Origin: Chthoniobacterales bacterium
GTDB lineage: Bacteria > Verrucomicrobiota > Verrucomicrobiia > Chthoniobacterales > JACTMZ01
DNA: 64,000 bases
Direction: 5' to 3'
NCBI GenBank assembly: GCA_018402585.1
Contig: JAGYIO010000002.1
Coordinates: forward strand, 160,406 to 224,405
The notes beneath the pieces are model-generated. The model saw nothing but the letters and a program-made list of their open reading frames with translations, had not been told where the DNA came from and did not search any database. Below are positions 27,914 through 41,632 of the stretch, piece by piece. Both the position numbers and the translations under genes were made by a program. Positions within the stretch are counted from its first letter, which is position 1, and the number at the start of each line of letters is the position of its first letter.

Positions 27914-29632
27914 ATGGCCTTGATCCCCGAACTGGTCGAACTCGCAGCGCGCCATGGCGCTGCTGACCGGGAAAAAATGACGGCGTCGCTGCAGGAAGCG
28001 GCGCGGACCCAGTCGTCGCTCCTGCGGGCTTTGCTCGACAGCACGGAGCTGGACGAAAACGGGTTCTACCGCGACCTGGCCGACAAATTTCACCTCCGCT
28101 GGGGCGGGAGCGAGGTGGCCAAGGCCACCCCGGAAATGCGGGCCAAGCTGCCGGCCCGCATCGCCCTGCGTTACCAGTTGCTCCCGATCGAGACGAACGA
28201 CGAATCGATCACTTTGCTGACCTACGATCCTTTCGACCTGCTCGCCCGCCAAGCCGTGGCCGAAGCCGTGCCGCAGCAAGTGCGTTATGAAATCTACACC
28301 CGGAAAGGAATTCTGCCTGCCTTGCGCCAAGTCTACGGTATCGGGGCCGAAACCTTCGAGGAGCTGCTCGAGGGACGCGGCATGGAGGAGGACATCGACC
28401 TCGGCCGGGGCGAGCAGGTCAACGTGCTCGACGAAGACGAATCGGAAGAGGCTTCGGTCAAAAAATTCATTTACCAAGTCATGCGCGAGGCCCTGCGCGA
28501 GCGCGCCACCGACATCCACGTCGAACCGCTCTCCAATGACCTCCGTGTCCGCTACCGCATCGACGGCGTCCTGCAGGAAGTTCCGGTCCCGGCCCAGATG
28601 CGCAAACTCCAGCGTTCGGTGATCAACATCCTCAAACTTACCGCCGGCCTCGATCTTGGCGAGGATCGGCGTCCGCAGGACGGACGAATCAGCCTCGAGT
28701 TGGGCGGGCAACCGATCGACGTCCGGGTGGCTTCAATTCCGACCATCAATGGCGAAAGCATCAGCCTGCGCCTCCTCGGCAAGGAGGTCTTCAGTCTCGA
28801 GCGGCTCGGGCTGGACGAGGACTACGTTAAAAAAGTCCGGGATCTCCTCGCCTTGCCCAATGGCATCATCCTGGTCACCGGCCCGACCGGCTGCGGCAAA
28901 TCGACCACGCTTTACACCTTCCTTTCCGGGCTCAACACGAAGGAGCGCCGCATCCTCACGATCGAGGACCCGGTCGAGCACAAGCTGGCCGGGGTGAACC
29001 AGAGCGCGGTCCAGCCCGAGATCGGCAACACCTTTGCCAATCTCCTGCGCAGCTTCCTCCGGGGCGACCCGAACGTCATTATGGTCGGCGAAATGCGCGA
29101 CTACGAAACGGCCGAAATTGCCATTCGCGCCGCCCTCACCGGCCACTTGGTCTTCAGCACCCTGCACACCAACGACGCGGTCGGCGGGATCACCCGCCTG
29201 CTCGACATGAACGTCGAACCCTTCCTCGTGGCCAGTGCGGTGCGCGCCTTCATCGCCCAGCGTCTGGTCCGCAAGCTCTGCCCGTCTTGCAAAGCGCCCG
29301 CCCAGCCGGGTGATTACTCGCCGGCCTACCTGCGCAGCATCGGCTTGCCGCCCGAATACGAGAGCAAGATCATGCGCGCGGTCGGCTGCGAAAACTGCCG
29401 CCAGTCGGGATACGAGGGGCGTCTCGCCATCATGGAACTCTGCCTGGTCACGCCGAAGCTGCAGGAAATGATCACCCAGCGCAAAACAGCGGCCGAACTT
29501 CGTCCCGCGGCGGAAAAAGAGGGCATGCGTCCCTTGCGCAAATACGGTTTTGACAAAGTTGCGGCCGGCCTCACCACGATTGAAGAAGTGATGCGCGTCA
29601 CGACCTCCGACCTCAGCGCCCAGGACGAATAA
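27914..29632 (+). CDS. gspE: Type II secretion ATPase GspE
   Basis: Cytoplasmic hexameric ATPase powering pseudopilus assembly, 572 aa. N-terminal GspE/PilB domain, Walker A GPTGCGKSTT near residue 322, ILTIEDPVEH (Asp box), Walker B-type NVIMVGEMRDYETAEIAIRAALTGH, HLVFSTLHTNDA, and a C-terminal tetracysteine zinc motif (CPSC..CENC) typical of GspE/PilB. ATG 27914. Overlaps the gspF start by one base. Confidence 0.95.
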   Translation: MALIPELVELAARHGAADREKMTASLQEAARTQSSLLRALLDSTELDENGFYRDLADKFHLRWGGSEVAKATPEMRAKLPARIALRYQLLPIETNDESITLLTYDPFDLLARQAVAEAVPQQVRYEIYTRKGILPALRQVYGIGAETFEELLEGRGMEEDIDLGRGEQVNVLDEDESEEASVKKFIYQVMREALRERATDIHVEPLSNDLRVRYRIDGVLQEVPVPAQMRKLQRSVINILKLTAGLDLGEDRRPQDGRISLELGGQPIDVRVASIPTINGESISLRLLGKEVFSLERLGLDEDYVKKVRDLLALPNGIILVTGPTGCGKSTTLYTFLSGLNTKERRILTIEDPVEHKLAGVNQSAVQPEIGNTFANLLRSFLRGDPNVIMVGEMRDYETAEIAIRAALTGHLVFSTLHTNDAVGGITRLLDMNVEPFLVASAVRAFIAQRLVRKLCPSCKAPAQPGDYSPAYLRSIGLPPEYESKIMRAVGCENCRQSGYEGRLAIMELCLVTPKLQEMITQRKTAAELRPAAEKEGMRPLRKYGFDKVAAGLTTIEEVMRVTTSDLSAQDE

Positions 29633-30870
29633 TGCCCTTCTTTGTCTACCAAGCCCTGCAGGCCGGCGGGGGCAAGACTTCGGGGGAACTCGAGGCCCTC
29701 AGCCGTCAAGACGCCTTCAGCAAACTCCGGCAGCAAAACCTGCAGCCATTTTCCCTCGCCGCCAAAGGGGCCGAAGCGGCCGAAGCGGCCGCCGCGGCCG
29801 CCGCCGGCGGCCCCGCCTCGGGTGAGAACACCCTCAACCGCGCGCAAGTCCTTCTCTTCACCGAGGAATTGTGCGAACTGCTCGAGGCCGGGCTGAAACT
29901 CGACCGCGCCCTCCAGGTCATCGAACAGCGCCAGGACAAATCCTCGCTCAGCGGTGTGGCGGCCAGCGCGCGGCAATCGCTGCGCGAAGGCGCCACTTTT
30001 TCCGCCGCCTTGAAAAAGGCCAGCCCGAGTTTTTCCGATCTTTATTGCAACATGGTCAAAGCGGGCGAGGCGAGCGGCACGGTCTCGAAAATCCTCAAGC
30101 GCCAAGTCGAGTTCCTCACCATGATGGGCGACCTGCAGCGCCGCGTGACCAGCGCGTTGATCTACCCCTCGGTCATTTTCTCGGCCGGTATCGCCCTTCT
30201 CATCATTTTCATGACCTTCCTGCTCCCGCAGTTGACTGCCCTGCTGGGCAAGACCGGGCAATCCCTGCCCTTTGCCACGCGGATGCTTATCGGCACGAGC
30301 GAATTTTTCGGATCCTACTGGTGGGCCGTCCTTATTCTCCTCGCGGCCGGCATCCTTGGCTTCCGCCATTTGACCAGCAAAGGCGACGGGCGGATATGGT
30401 GGGACCGGACCAAGCTGCAGCTCCCCATCTTCGGGCCTTTGCTCCGCATGCGCTTTTACGCGCAGTTCACCCAGACGCTCTCCACCCTGCTCAACAATGA
30501 CGTCTCGCTCATGCAGTCGATGCAACTTATCCGCAACGCGACACCCAACGTCTATCTCCAAAGCCAGCTCGAGCGTATTTCTGAAAACGTGCAGGACGGG
30601 GCCCAACTTTCGCGCGCCATCCAGCGGGTACAATTTTTCCCGCCGACCATGATCGATATCATCCAAGTCGGTGAAACGACCGGTGACCTCGGAACCGCGC
30701 TCGAGCGCAGCGCAAAGAGCTACGACAAACAACTTTCTGTCGTGATCGAACGGGTCACCGCCCTGATCCAACCCATGGTCATCCTCATGGTTGCCCTCTT
30801 TGTCGGCTTGGTCGCTTACTCCATGATCACCGGCATTCTCACCACGGTCTCCGGTTTGCCCAAACGATAA
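29632..30870 (+). CDS. gspF: Type II secretion inner-membrane platform protein GspF
   Basis: 412 aa polytopic protein forming the core of the inner-membrane assembly platform. Two repeated GspF domains: first around residues 75-195 with LFTEELCELLEAGLKLDRALQVI, second around 275-400 with FTQTLSTLLNNDVSLMQSMQLI. Three to four transmembrane helices, e.g. VIFSAGIALLIIFMTFLLPQL. An Ala/Glu-rich stretch (about 40-65) separates the N-terminus. Last gene of the cluster. Confidence 0.94.
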   Translation: MPFFVYQALQAGGGKTSGELEALSRQDAFSKLRQQNLQPFSLAAKGAEAAEAAAAAAAGGPASGENTLNRAQVLLFTEELCELLEAGLKLDRALQVIEQRQDKSSLSGVAASARQSLREGATFSAALKKASPSFSDLYCNMVKAGEASGTVSKILKRQVEFLTMMGDLQRRVTSALIYPSVIFSAGIALLIIFMTFLLPQLTALLGKTGQSLPFATRMLIGTSEFFGSYWWAVLILLAAGILGFRHLTSKGDGRIWWDRTKLQLPIFGPLLRMRFYAQFTQTLSTLLNNDVSLMQSMQLIRNATPNVYLQSQLERISENVQDGAQLSRAIQRVQFFPPTMIDIIQVGETTGDLGTALERSAKSYDKQLSVVIERVTALIQPMVILMVALFVGLVAYSMITGILTTVSGLPKR

Positions 30871-31305
30871 GGGCTCCGGACTTTTCCGGGCTGCCCTGCT
30901 CCGCCGTGGTCGCCTTGACCGGCTGTGCGGCTTGGGGAAAGCCGCGGGCCCGGCTGGTGGCCAGGCACCGCGGACTGCACGACGCCTTCCGCGCCCCAGA
31001 GGGGTGCCGCCAGCTGACCGACCGGAACACCGATTTGCTCCCCAGGGCGAAGGCGCAAAACTCGGTGGTCGAGATTGCCGCCCAAGAGCAACGGGGTCTC
31101 CTCGTGGTTGCTGGCCCCTGGATGCGCCTGAGCCCAATTGCGATCGGGAGTCATCTCGGCGAGGTTTCCGGCCGCCCCGCCTCCCACGGTTCCGGCTGAA
31201 AAAGGACGTCGCGATCGGACTTTTTGGCCTCTTGCCGTTGGGTTCGCCCGTCACGGTCGAAGCGGCTGAAGTGGAAACAGCGGCCTCCGGTCAATCGGTT
31301 TCCGG
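30871..31305. other. Intergenic region between gspF and nnr
   Basis: 435 bp between converging genes. The ORFs the track shows here (for example 30932-31309) are Arg/Pro/Gly-rich and look like GC artefacts. Short repeats of TTCCGGCTRAAAA occur near 31190 and 31300, but I see no clear terminator or RNA. Confidence 0.4.
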
Positions 31306-32796
31306 CTAAAAATCCCCCGCGCGCAGCGACCGGAAGGCGGCCCCAAGGTGGTCGAGCAGGTCGGTCGGGGTGAGCGATTCCGGGGAGGCACCCTGCGTCA
31401 GGGCGATTTCCGCGGCCCGCCCGCAGACCCAAGCCCCGATGGACGCAGCCTGATAAGGGTCGCTGCCTTGGGCCAGCAAGGCGGTACAGACCCCGGTGAG
31501 AACGTCACCCATCCCCCCGGTCGCCATACCGGGATGTCCCGTGGTGTTATACCGGAGCGGCAGACCGCGCTGGGCGATGACCGTGCGCGCGCCTTTGAGC
31601 AAAAGAGTGACCGCATGCTGGTCGCTAAAATCACGAGCCACTTTGCTGCGGTCCTTGATCTTCCGGCCGGCGAGGAGACGTTGCATTTCACCGGGGTGGG
31701 GGGTGAGCAAGCGTGGTCCCTTGGCCTGGTCGATGTGCTGCAGTCCGGCGTGGGCGACAATGGTCAAGGCATCGGCATCGACCACCACCGGACAAAGCGC
31801 CTCGCGCAGGACGCGCAGGGTGCGCACTTCTTGTCCGCTGCCGAGCCCCGGCCCGATGCCGATTGCGTCGACCGGAAAGTTGAAAATATCGGTCAGCTTT
31901 TCGAGCGGACGCACCATGACCTCGGGAATCATCGTGGCGGCCAGCAGGTCATAGGCCTCGGGCAAAGCGCCGAGCGAAACCAAGCCGGCCCCGCCCCGCA
32001 CGGCGCCCGCCGTGCAGAGGTATGCCGCGCCCAGCGTGCCGCGCGAACCGGCGAGAAGAACGGCGCGCCCGCACATTCCCTTGTTCGTCTCGAACGCACG
32101 CGGCGGCCAGTCGCGGCGCAGGAGGGGAGCGGTGAGCAATTGGTCGGCCCGGCCGGCGGCCTCCGGCCGGCGAAAGTCGGGTGAATCAAGCAGGCCGAGC
32201 CGGCCGACGTGATTGACCGCCGCATCGGCAATCAGGCCGGTCTTGGCAAAACCGACCGTCGCGGTGAAGTCGGCCTCGACGCAGGGGTCACCGGGAAGGC
32301 CGGTGTCCGGGTCGAGGCCCGAGGGTACGTCGACGGCCACCGTTCTCGCGTTGGCGGTGCGGCGCAATTCATTCATCTCGAGCGCGAGCGAAGCGAGTGG
32401 CTCGCGCAAGGTTCCTTGCGAGCCGAGACCAAGCAACGCGTCGAGTTGCACCAGCGGGCCGTCCTGCGGGGTGGAAGGACGGAAAGGGCCGGACAACAGC
32501 GAAGAAGGCAAGGCGTCGAACTTGTCGCGGGTCAGCGCGGCCAACTCGTTGCGTGAAAACGGGGTGCGGACCAAGACGCGCCACCCGAGCACGGCAAGGT
32601 GCCGCGCGGCGACCAAGGCATCGCCGGCATTGTGACCTTTGCCTGCATAGCAGACAACCAATCCGGGCCGCGGGAAAAATTGGCTGACGAAGCGGGCCAG
32701 CTTCGCCCCGATGGTTTCCATGAGGACATCAGCGGGGATGCCGCGGGAAAATATTTCCTGCTCGAGTTGGAGCATGCGGGCGCGGGTCAGAAGCAT
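31306..32796 (-). CDS. nnr: Bifunctional NAD(P)HX epimerase/dehydratase
   Basis: Metabolite-repair enzyme that rescues hydrated NADH/NADPH. About 496 aa. The N-terminal YjeF_N epimerase (about 1-210) has YAGKGHNAGDALVAARHL and VDVPSGLDPDTGLPG. The C-terminal ADP-dependent dehydratase (about 220-496) has KGMCGRAVLLAGSRGTLGAA, IGIGPGLGSG, LTPHPGEMQRLL and the GGMGDVLTG loop with the catalytic Asp. ATG 32796; the track's extra 82 residues overlap non-coding sequence. pgsA lies upstream on the same strand, 119 bp away. Confidence 0.94.
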   Translation of the reverse strand: MLLTRARMLQLEQEIFSRGIPADVLMETIGAKLARFVSQFFPRPGLVVCYAGKGHNAGDALVAARHLAVLGWRVLVRTPFSRNELAALTRDKFDALPSSLLSGPFRPSTPQDGPLVQLDALLGLGSQGTLREPLASLALEMNELRRTANARTVAVDVPSGLDPDTGLPGDPCVEADFTATVGFAKTGLIADAAVNHVGRLGLLDSPDFRRPEAAGRADQLLTAPLLRRDWPPRAFETNKGMCGRAVLLAGSRGTLGAAYLCTAGAVRGGAGLVSLGALPEAYDLLAATMIPEVMVRPLEKLTDIFNFPVDAIGIGPGLGSGQEVRTLRVLREALCPVVVDADALTIVAHAGLQHIDQAKGPRLLTPHPGEMQRLLAGRKIKDRSKVARDFSDQHAVTLLLKGARTVIAQRGLPLRYNTTGHPGMATGGMGDVLTGVCTALLAQGSDPYQAASIGAWVCGRAAEIALTQGASPESLTPTDLLDHLGAAFRSLRAGDF

Positions 32797-32915
32797 GCTC
32801 TTGGTTCTACGCGGGCCGCGGCGGGATGAGAAGAAAGGTTGTCCGGCCGCGAGACCAGACCTGGGCCGGCTGATCCCGGAGGCCCGGCCCGACCTGACGC
32901 GGGCCTGGCCGCCGA

Positions 32916-33488
32916 TCAAGAACGACCGCTGCGCACGACAACGCTCCAGTGTGCTCGCGCATAACGCCAGCCGGAATAAATGGAGAGAAGCACGCTCGCC
33001 GCGACGAGGATCTGGCCGATGCTCAGCACCCAGAGCGGCCACAAGCCAATCCCGGAAAAGTCGCCCGCCGCATCACGGAGGAGGAAAAAGCCGATCATGA
33101 TCATCTGGGAGGCCGTCTTGGTCTTGCCGGCGGGGTCGGCGGCCAGGACGGTGCCGTGGCTAAGGGCGAGTTGCCGCAGGCCGGTGATAAGAAAATCGCG
33201 CGAAATCAAGATGATCGCGGCCCACGCAGGGATGTCGTGCGACCAGGTCAAGCAGACGAGGGCGGCGGCGATGAGGACTTTGTCGGCCAGGGGGTCCATG
33301 AGGCGGCCGAAGTCGGTCTCGGTGCCGGTGCGACGGGCGATGACGCCGTCGAGGTAATCGGTGATGATCGCGGTGGCAAAGGCGGCGGCGGCCACGGTGG
33401 CGCCCCACGTCAGGCTGCTCTCGCGGGCCATGACAAAGATCGCCGTGAGGAAAAGGCGCAGGATGGTGAGTTGGTTGGGGAGAGTCAC
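32916..33488 (-). CDS. pgsA: CDP-alcohol phosphatidyltransferase, PgsA-like
   Basis: Inner-membrane enzyme that most likely makes phosphatidylglycerol phosphate from CDP-diacylglycerol and glycerol 3-phosphate. About 190 aa. The complete family motif D-x2-DG-x2-AR-x8-G-x3-D-x3-D is present (DYLDGVIARR..DFGRLMDPLADK). The N-terminus TLPNQLTILRLFL is the PgsA hallmark and supports GTG 33488 as start; the track ORF starts at an unlikely TTG. Several hydrophobic helices. PG-phosphate versus another CDP-alcohol product is inferred from this N-terminus. Confidence 0.92.
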   Translation of the reverse strand: MTLPNQLTILRLFLTAIFVMARESSLTWGATVAAAAFATAIITDYLDGVIARRTGTETDFGRLMDPLADKVLIAAALVCLTWSHDIPAWAAIILISRDFLITGLRQLALSHGTVLAADPAGKTKTASQMIMIGFFLLRDAAGDFSGIGLWPLWVLSIGQILVAASVLLSIYSGWRYARAHWSVVVRSGRS

Positions 33489-33750
33489 GGCCGTGGTGCA
33501 CGATGGCAAACCGGGACGTTGGAGACAAGACGGCGCGGCGCAGGCTGAGCGGCTTTGCCTGGCGCTGGTCGGCGGCAATGAGCAGGCAGAGACGGCGTCC
33601 CGCGGCCGGTCGGAGTGGTCGGGCGGTGGGGAGTCTGCTTGCCCTTTTCGGACCGGGGCAAAGATTTTTTTTGAACGTTCGTTTGACCGTGCGGTCTATA
33701 GCTCCACGAACTTGGAGATCCGGCCCGCAGGGGAGCCTCGAAAAAACTTG

Positions 33751-33800
33751 AAGATTTTTTCAAAAAGGCGATTGACTCTGCGCTGCTTTCTGGCAATCTC
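33751..33800 (+). promoter_or_regulatory. Putative rRNA promoter with A/T-rich UP-like segment
   Basis: TTGACT (33772-33777) is followed after about 16-17 bp by CAATCT/AATCTC as a weak -10. It is preceded by an A/T-rich block (AAGATTTTTTCAAAAA) that stands out in this GC-rich genome. About 310 bp upstream of 16S. The -10 match is poor, so this is tentative. The 283 bp between pgsA and here show nothing else clear. Confidence 0.35.
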
Positions 33801-33914
33801 TCCATCCCCGCAAACGGGGTCCGAATCAATCGGTTCGTGTTCTTCTCATTGATGGCAATGAGCAGCAAGGCCAAAACCTTCCTGCCTGTTGTTTGTCCGG
33901 GGGGGAACACATAA

Positions 33915-33927
33915 TGTTTTTTGAAAT
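33915..33927 (+). promoter_or_regulatory. boxA-like antitermination site in the rrn leader
   Basis: TGTTTTTTGAAAT matches the Bacillus-type boxA TGTTCTTTGAAAA closely. Related sequences occur before 23S and before 5S, one per rRNA. Likely binding site for NusB-NusE on the nascent RNA. Confidence 0.55.
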
Positions 33928-33957
33928 CCTGACTCTGAAAGTAAATTCAGAGGGTAA

Positions 33958-33986
33958 CCACAAAGATTGAATTGTGGGTTATCGTC
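33958..33986 (+). other. 5' arm of the 16S RNase III processing stem
   Basis: The segment TTGTGGGTTAT-CGTC here is complementary, with one bulge, to GACG-A-ATAACCCACAA at 35779-35795 just downstream of 16S. Weaker pairing continues outward (CCACAAAG with TTTTTGTG). It would bring the two ends of the 16S precursor together for RNase III cleavage. Confidence 0.75.
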
Positions 33987-34109
33987 AGCAGTTTTTTTAT
34001 GCGACATAAATTGGACCGCAAGGTCCGTCGCCCGTCGGTCTTAGCAACCGGCGGGAGATACTATGTCAGGATTTGGTACTCAACCCGCAAGGGTGGTACC
34101 AGCTAACTT

Positions 34110-35679
<1,570 letters not shown>

Positions 35680-35778
35680 CAAGACTGTCCGGTTTACCGG
35701 ACATTCAGGTCGACGATTAACTCGGAATGCAGTTTATTCCGATATTTCGTGGTCACGTGAAAACGTGGACCACCTGGT

Positions 35779-35807
35779 GACGAATAACCCACAACTCAGT
35801 TTTTGTG
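35779..35807 (+). other. 3' arm of the 16S RNase III processing stem
   Basis: GACGAATAACCCACAA pairs with the leader arm at 33958-33986 (one bulged A). It lies about 110 nt after the 16S 3' end and 45 nt before tRNA-Ala. Confidence 0.72.
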
Positions 35808-35851
35808 CCCTGCCCTCTAAAAAAGCCCGATCCGGGCAAATTATTTTTCCC

Positions 35852-35924
35852 GGGGGCATAGCTCAGTTGGTAGAGCGCCAGCTTTGCAAGCTGGATGTCA
35901 GGGGTTCGAATCCCCTTGCCTCCA
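35852..35924 (+). tRNA. tRNA-Ala (TGC)
   Basis: 73-nt cloverleaf: acceptor GGGGGCA/TGCCTCC (one G-U), D-arm AGCTCAGTTGGTAGAGC, anticodon loop CTTTGCAAG with anticodon TGC, T-arm GGGGTTCGAATCCCC, discriminator A, CCA not encoded beyond it. First tRNA of the rRNA spacer. Its last 16 nt are repeated 79 bp downstream. Confidence 0.97.
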
Positions 35925-36003
35925 AGCGAAGCGAGGAGGCCTCGTATCTAATGCGAAGCCTAACCAGGAAAGATCGCCATGGCGATCAATCCCCTTGCCT
36001 CCA
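35909..36003. repeat. 79-bp insertion flanked by a 16-bp repeat of the tRNA-Ala 3' end
   Basis: AATCCCCTTGCCTCCA occurs at 35909-35924 (inside tRNA-Ala) and again at 35988-36003. Between them lie a small hairpin CGAGG-AGG-CCTCG and a perfect 16-bp palindrome GATCGCCATGGCGATC (35972-35987) that abuts the second repeat. The second copy is only a tail, not a tRNA gene. This looks like the footprint of an insertion at the tRNA 3' end. Confidence 0.8.
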
Positions 36004-36009
36004 TGTGGA

Positions 36010-36099
36010 GTTTTAAGTTTGTAAGAATTAAGTTTTAAGGGAAAGCGGCACTTCTCGTGCGGTGTCTCTTAAAACTTACAAACTTAAGCTCTTAAAACT
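36010..36099. repeat. A/T-rich long inverted repeat between the spacer tRNAs
   Basis: AAGTTTGTAAG (36015-36025) pairs perfectly with CTTACAAACTT (36075-36085). GTTTTAAG/CTTAAAAC pairs exist both inside and outside it, and a GCAC-TTCTC-GTGC hairpin sits at the top (36048-36060). It would fold into one long stem in the precursor RNA between tRNA-Ala and tRNA-Ile. Confidence 0.7.
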
Positions 36100-36105
36100 T
36101 TTCTT

Positions 36106-36179
36106 GGGCCTGTAGCTCAGTTGGTTAGAGCATGCGCTTGATAAGCGCAGGGTCACTGGTTCGAGCCCAGTCAGGCCCA
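36106..36179 (+). tRNA. tRNA-Ile (GAT)
   Basis: 74-nt cloverleaf: acceptor GGGCCTG/CAGGCCC, D-arm AGCTCAGTTGGTTAGAGC, anticodon loop CTTGATAAG with anticodon GAT, T-arm CTGGTTCGAGCCCAG, discriminator A. Second spacer tRNA, so the order is Ala then Ile, the reverse of E. coli. Confidence 0.97.
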
Positions 36180-36243
36180 CGCCTGGCCGGCCGGAGCATG
36201 GACAGCACGAAACAACACTTTCAGACGTCGGGATGGACGTCGA

Positions 36244-36256
36244 CGTTCTTTGACAT
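36244..36256 (+). promoter_or_regulatory. boxA-like site before 23S
   Basis: CGTTCTTTGACAT matches the core of the Bacillus spacer boxA (TTCTTTGAAA) with one difference. It directly precedes the 23S processing stem. Confidence 0.5.
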
Positions 36257-36267
36257 CTGCATAGAGG
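36253..36267 (+). other. 5' arm of the 23S RNase III processing stem
   Basis: ACATCTGCATAGAGG is perfectly complementary over 15 bp to CCTCTATGCAGATGT at 39291-39305. After a 5-nt bulge the stem continues with CACAAC/GTTGTG. The arms bracket the 23S gene. Confidence 0.85.
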
Positions 36268-36355
36268 GTAAACACAACTTCAAAGAGAGTTAGAGAATCT
36301 ATAGAAATAAAGATTCAATTCATTTACGCGCGTCGCAAGACGCGGTAAGAAGATT

Positions 36356-39218
<2,863 letters not shown>

Positions 39219-39290
39219 ATTTTTTTCCTCTGAGGACCCTTCGGGGCCGCTCATGAAATTTATGACTTTACTAACCTGTTGGTAGTTGTG

Positions 39291-39305
39291 CCTCTATGCA
39301 GATGT
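39291..39305 (+). other. 3' arm of the 23S RNase III processing stem
   Basis: CCTCTATGCAGATGT, perfect 15-bp complement of 36253-36267; GTTGTG just before it extends the stem. Confidence 0.85.
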
Positions 39306-39332
39306 GAAGGAACACGACGTTTGTCGCGGTTC

Positions 39333-39343
39333 TTCTTTGAAAT
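39333..39343 (+). promoter_or_regulatory. boxA-like site before 5S
   Basis: TTCTTTGAAAT, third boxA-like copy, 80 bp upstream of 5S. Confidence 0.45.
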
Positions 39344-39423
39344 TTTGGTAACGATTGGATCGTTAGAACTTGATTCGTTTGGAGGGCGGCCATCCCTGGC
39401 CGTCGCTTCCCGAGCGGCTCAAA

Positions 39424-39540
39424 TTCTGGTGATCATAGCGCAGTGGACCCACCCGTTCCCATCCCGAACACGGAAGTGAAACGCTGCAGCCCCGATGGTA
39501 GTGCTCCTCTAGGTTGCGCGAGAGTAGGACGTTGCCAGAA
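39424..39540 (+). rRNA. rrf: 5S ribosomal RNA
   Basis: About 117 nt. Terminal stem TTCTGG/CCAGAA, with the conserved CACCCGTTCCCATCCCGAAC and GAGAGTAGG segments. Last gene of the rRNA operon, followed immediately by the terminator. Confidence 0.96.
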
Positions 39541-39544
39541 TCCA

Positions 39545-39578
39545 CCCTCCCCATGGTTTTCCATGGGGAGGGTTTTTT
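39545..39578 (+). terminator. Intrinsic terminator of the rRNA operon
   Basis: Perfect 12-bp stem CCCTCCCCATGG / CCATGGGGAGGG with a TTTT loop followed by six T residues. Four bases after 5S. Confidence 0.95.
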
Positions 39579-39582
39579 ATTT

Positions 39583-39640
39583 GTGGCACGGGCATCCTGC
39601 CCGCGATGTTCTGAGTCCATGGGCCAGATGCCCAGACCAC
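39583..39640. repeat. Double-hairpin palindromic repeat (copy C)
   Basis: Outer GTGG/CCAC, hairpin 1 CGGGCA-TCC-TGCCCG, hairpin 2 TGGGC-CAGAT-GCCCA. Starts four bases after the rRNA terminator T tract. The adjoining sequence to about 39740 holds another partial hairpin (GGCGACA-GCC-TGTCCGCC, one bulge) next to the IS110 element. Confidence 0.75.
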
Positions 39641-39759
39641 ATGCTTTCACCGTAGATGACGCAGAGATCGCCGAGAACCTGTAGCGGCGACAGCCTGTCC
39701 GCCCGTGTGCGGATCCTCATCGCCGGTCGTTTTCCGAAAAAGTAGAAGCAACTGTGTTG

Positions 39760-40920
<1,161 letters not shown>

Positions 40921-41060
40921 GAACAGACAAGCGGCATCCTTGCCGCGCAACCCCAACGATAAGCGCCAGGGCCGGATTCTCACCAGGCATGCAAGTTGGA
41001 CGCCCACGTCGGACTGCTTTTGCCGTGCTCAGTCGCCCCATATCGGCGACGGTTCACCTC

Positions 41061-41615
41061 ATGAAATTCCCGCTCCACACCAAAGATTCCGCCCCGGAAG
41101 AATCCAAACCCTTGCTCGCGCAGGTCGAGGCCGCTTTTGGCTTTGTGCCCAACCTTACGGCCACGCTGGCCGAATCCCCCGCGGCCTTGTCCGGATACCT
41201 GCAGCTCAGCAGCGCGATTGAGCAGCATGCCGCGTTGAGTCCGCAGCAACAACAGATTGTCATGCTCGCGATCAGTGAGGCGAACGGTTGCGATTACTGC
41301 ATGGCCGCACACAGCCTCATCGCCGGTATGGCTCAGGTGCCGGCGGAAACGGTGGCTACCCTTCGCCAGTGCGGGGATTTGACCGATCCCACAGAAGCGG
41401 CCCTGGGCAAGTTTGCCCGCGGCGTCATCGAACACCGCGGGTGGGTTCCGGAAGGCGATCAAGAGGCGTTCCTCGCCGCCGGCTTCACGCGGCGCCAATT
41501 ACTCGATGTCATCGCGCTCGCGGCTCTCAAAACGTTGAGCAACTACGCCAATCATCTGGCCCACACGCCGCTCGACCCCGCCTTCGAGGGGCATCGTTGG
41601 ACCAAATCACGCTGA
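41061..41615 (+). CDS. Carboxymuconolactone decarboxylase / AhpD-like protein
   Basis: 184 aa from ATG 41061. The AhpD-type signature is present: ISEANGCDYCMAAHSLIAG, with the CxxC redox pair and the following His. The N-terminal half has the helical FGFVPNLTATLAESPAALSGYL of peroxidase-related CMD proteins. Probably an alkylhydroperoxidase-like reductase; true decarboxylase function is unlikely given the CxxC. The next gene (DoxX-like) follows after 17 bp. Confidence 0.9.
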   Translation: MKFPLHTKDSAPEESKPLLAQVEAAFGFVPNLTATLAESPAALSGYLQLSSAIEQHAALSPQQQQIVMLAISEANGCDYCMAAHSLIAGMAQVPAETVATLRQCGDLTDPTEAALGKFARGVIEHRGWVPEGDQEAFLAAGFTRRQLLDVIALAALKTLSNYANHLAHTPLDPAFEGHRWTKSR

Positions 41616-41632
41616 CCCCCCGCCCGGGAAGC

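Noticed and set aside
29326-31254. 642-aa minus-strand ORF opposite gspE/gspF
   Set aside because: Low-complexity Arg/Gly/Glu composition and complete overlap with gspE and gspF, which are certain.
30932-31309. 125-aa ORF after gspF
   Set aside because: Arg/Pro/Gly-rich, no start context and no domain; looks like random GC-rich frame.
35986-36003. Second tRNA-Ala gene in the spacer
   Set aside because: Only the last 16 nt of the tRNA are present; there is no D-arm, anticodon arm or 5' acceptor strand.
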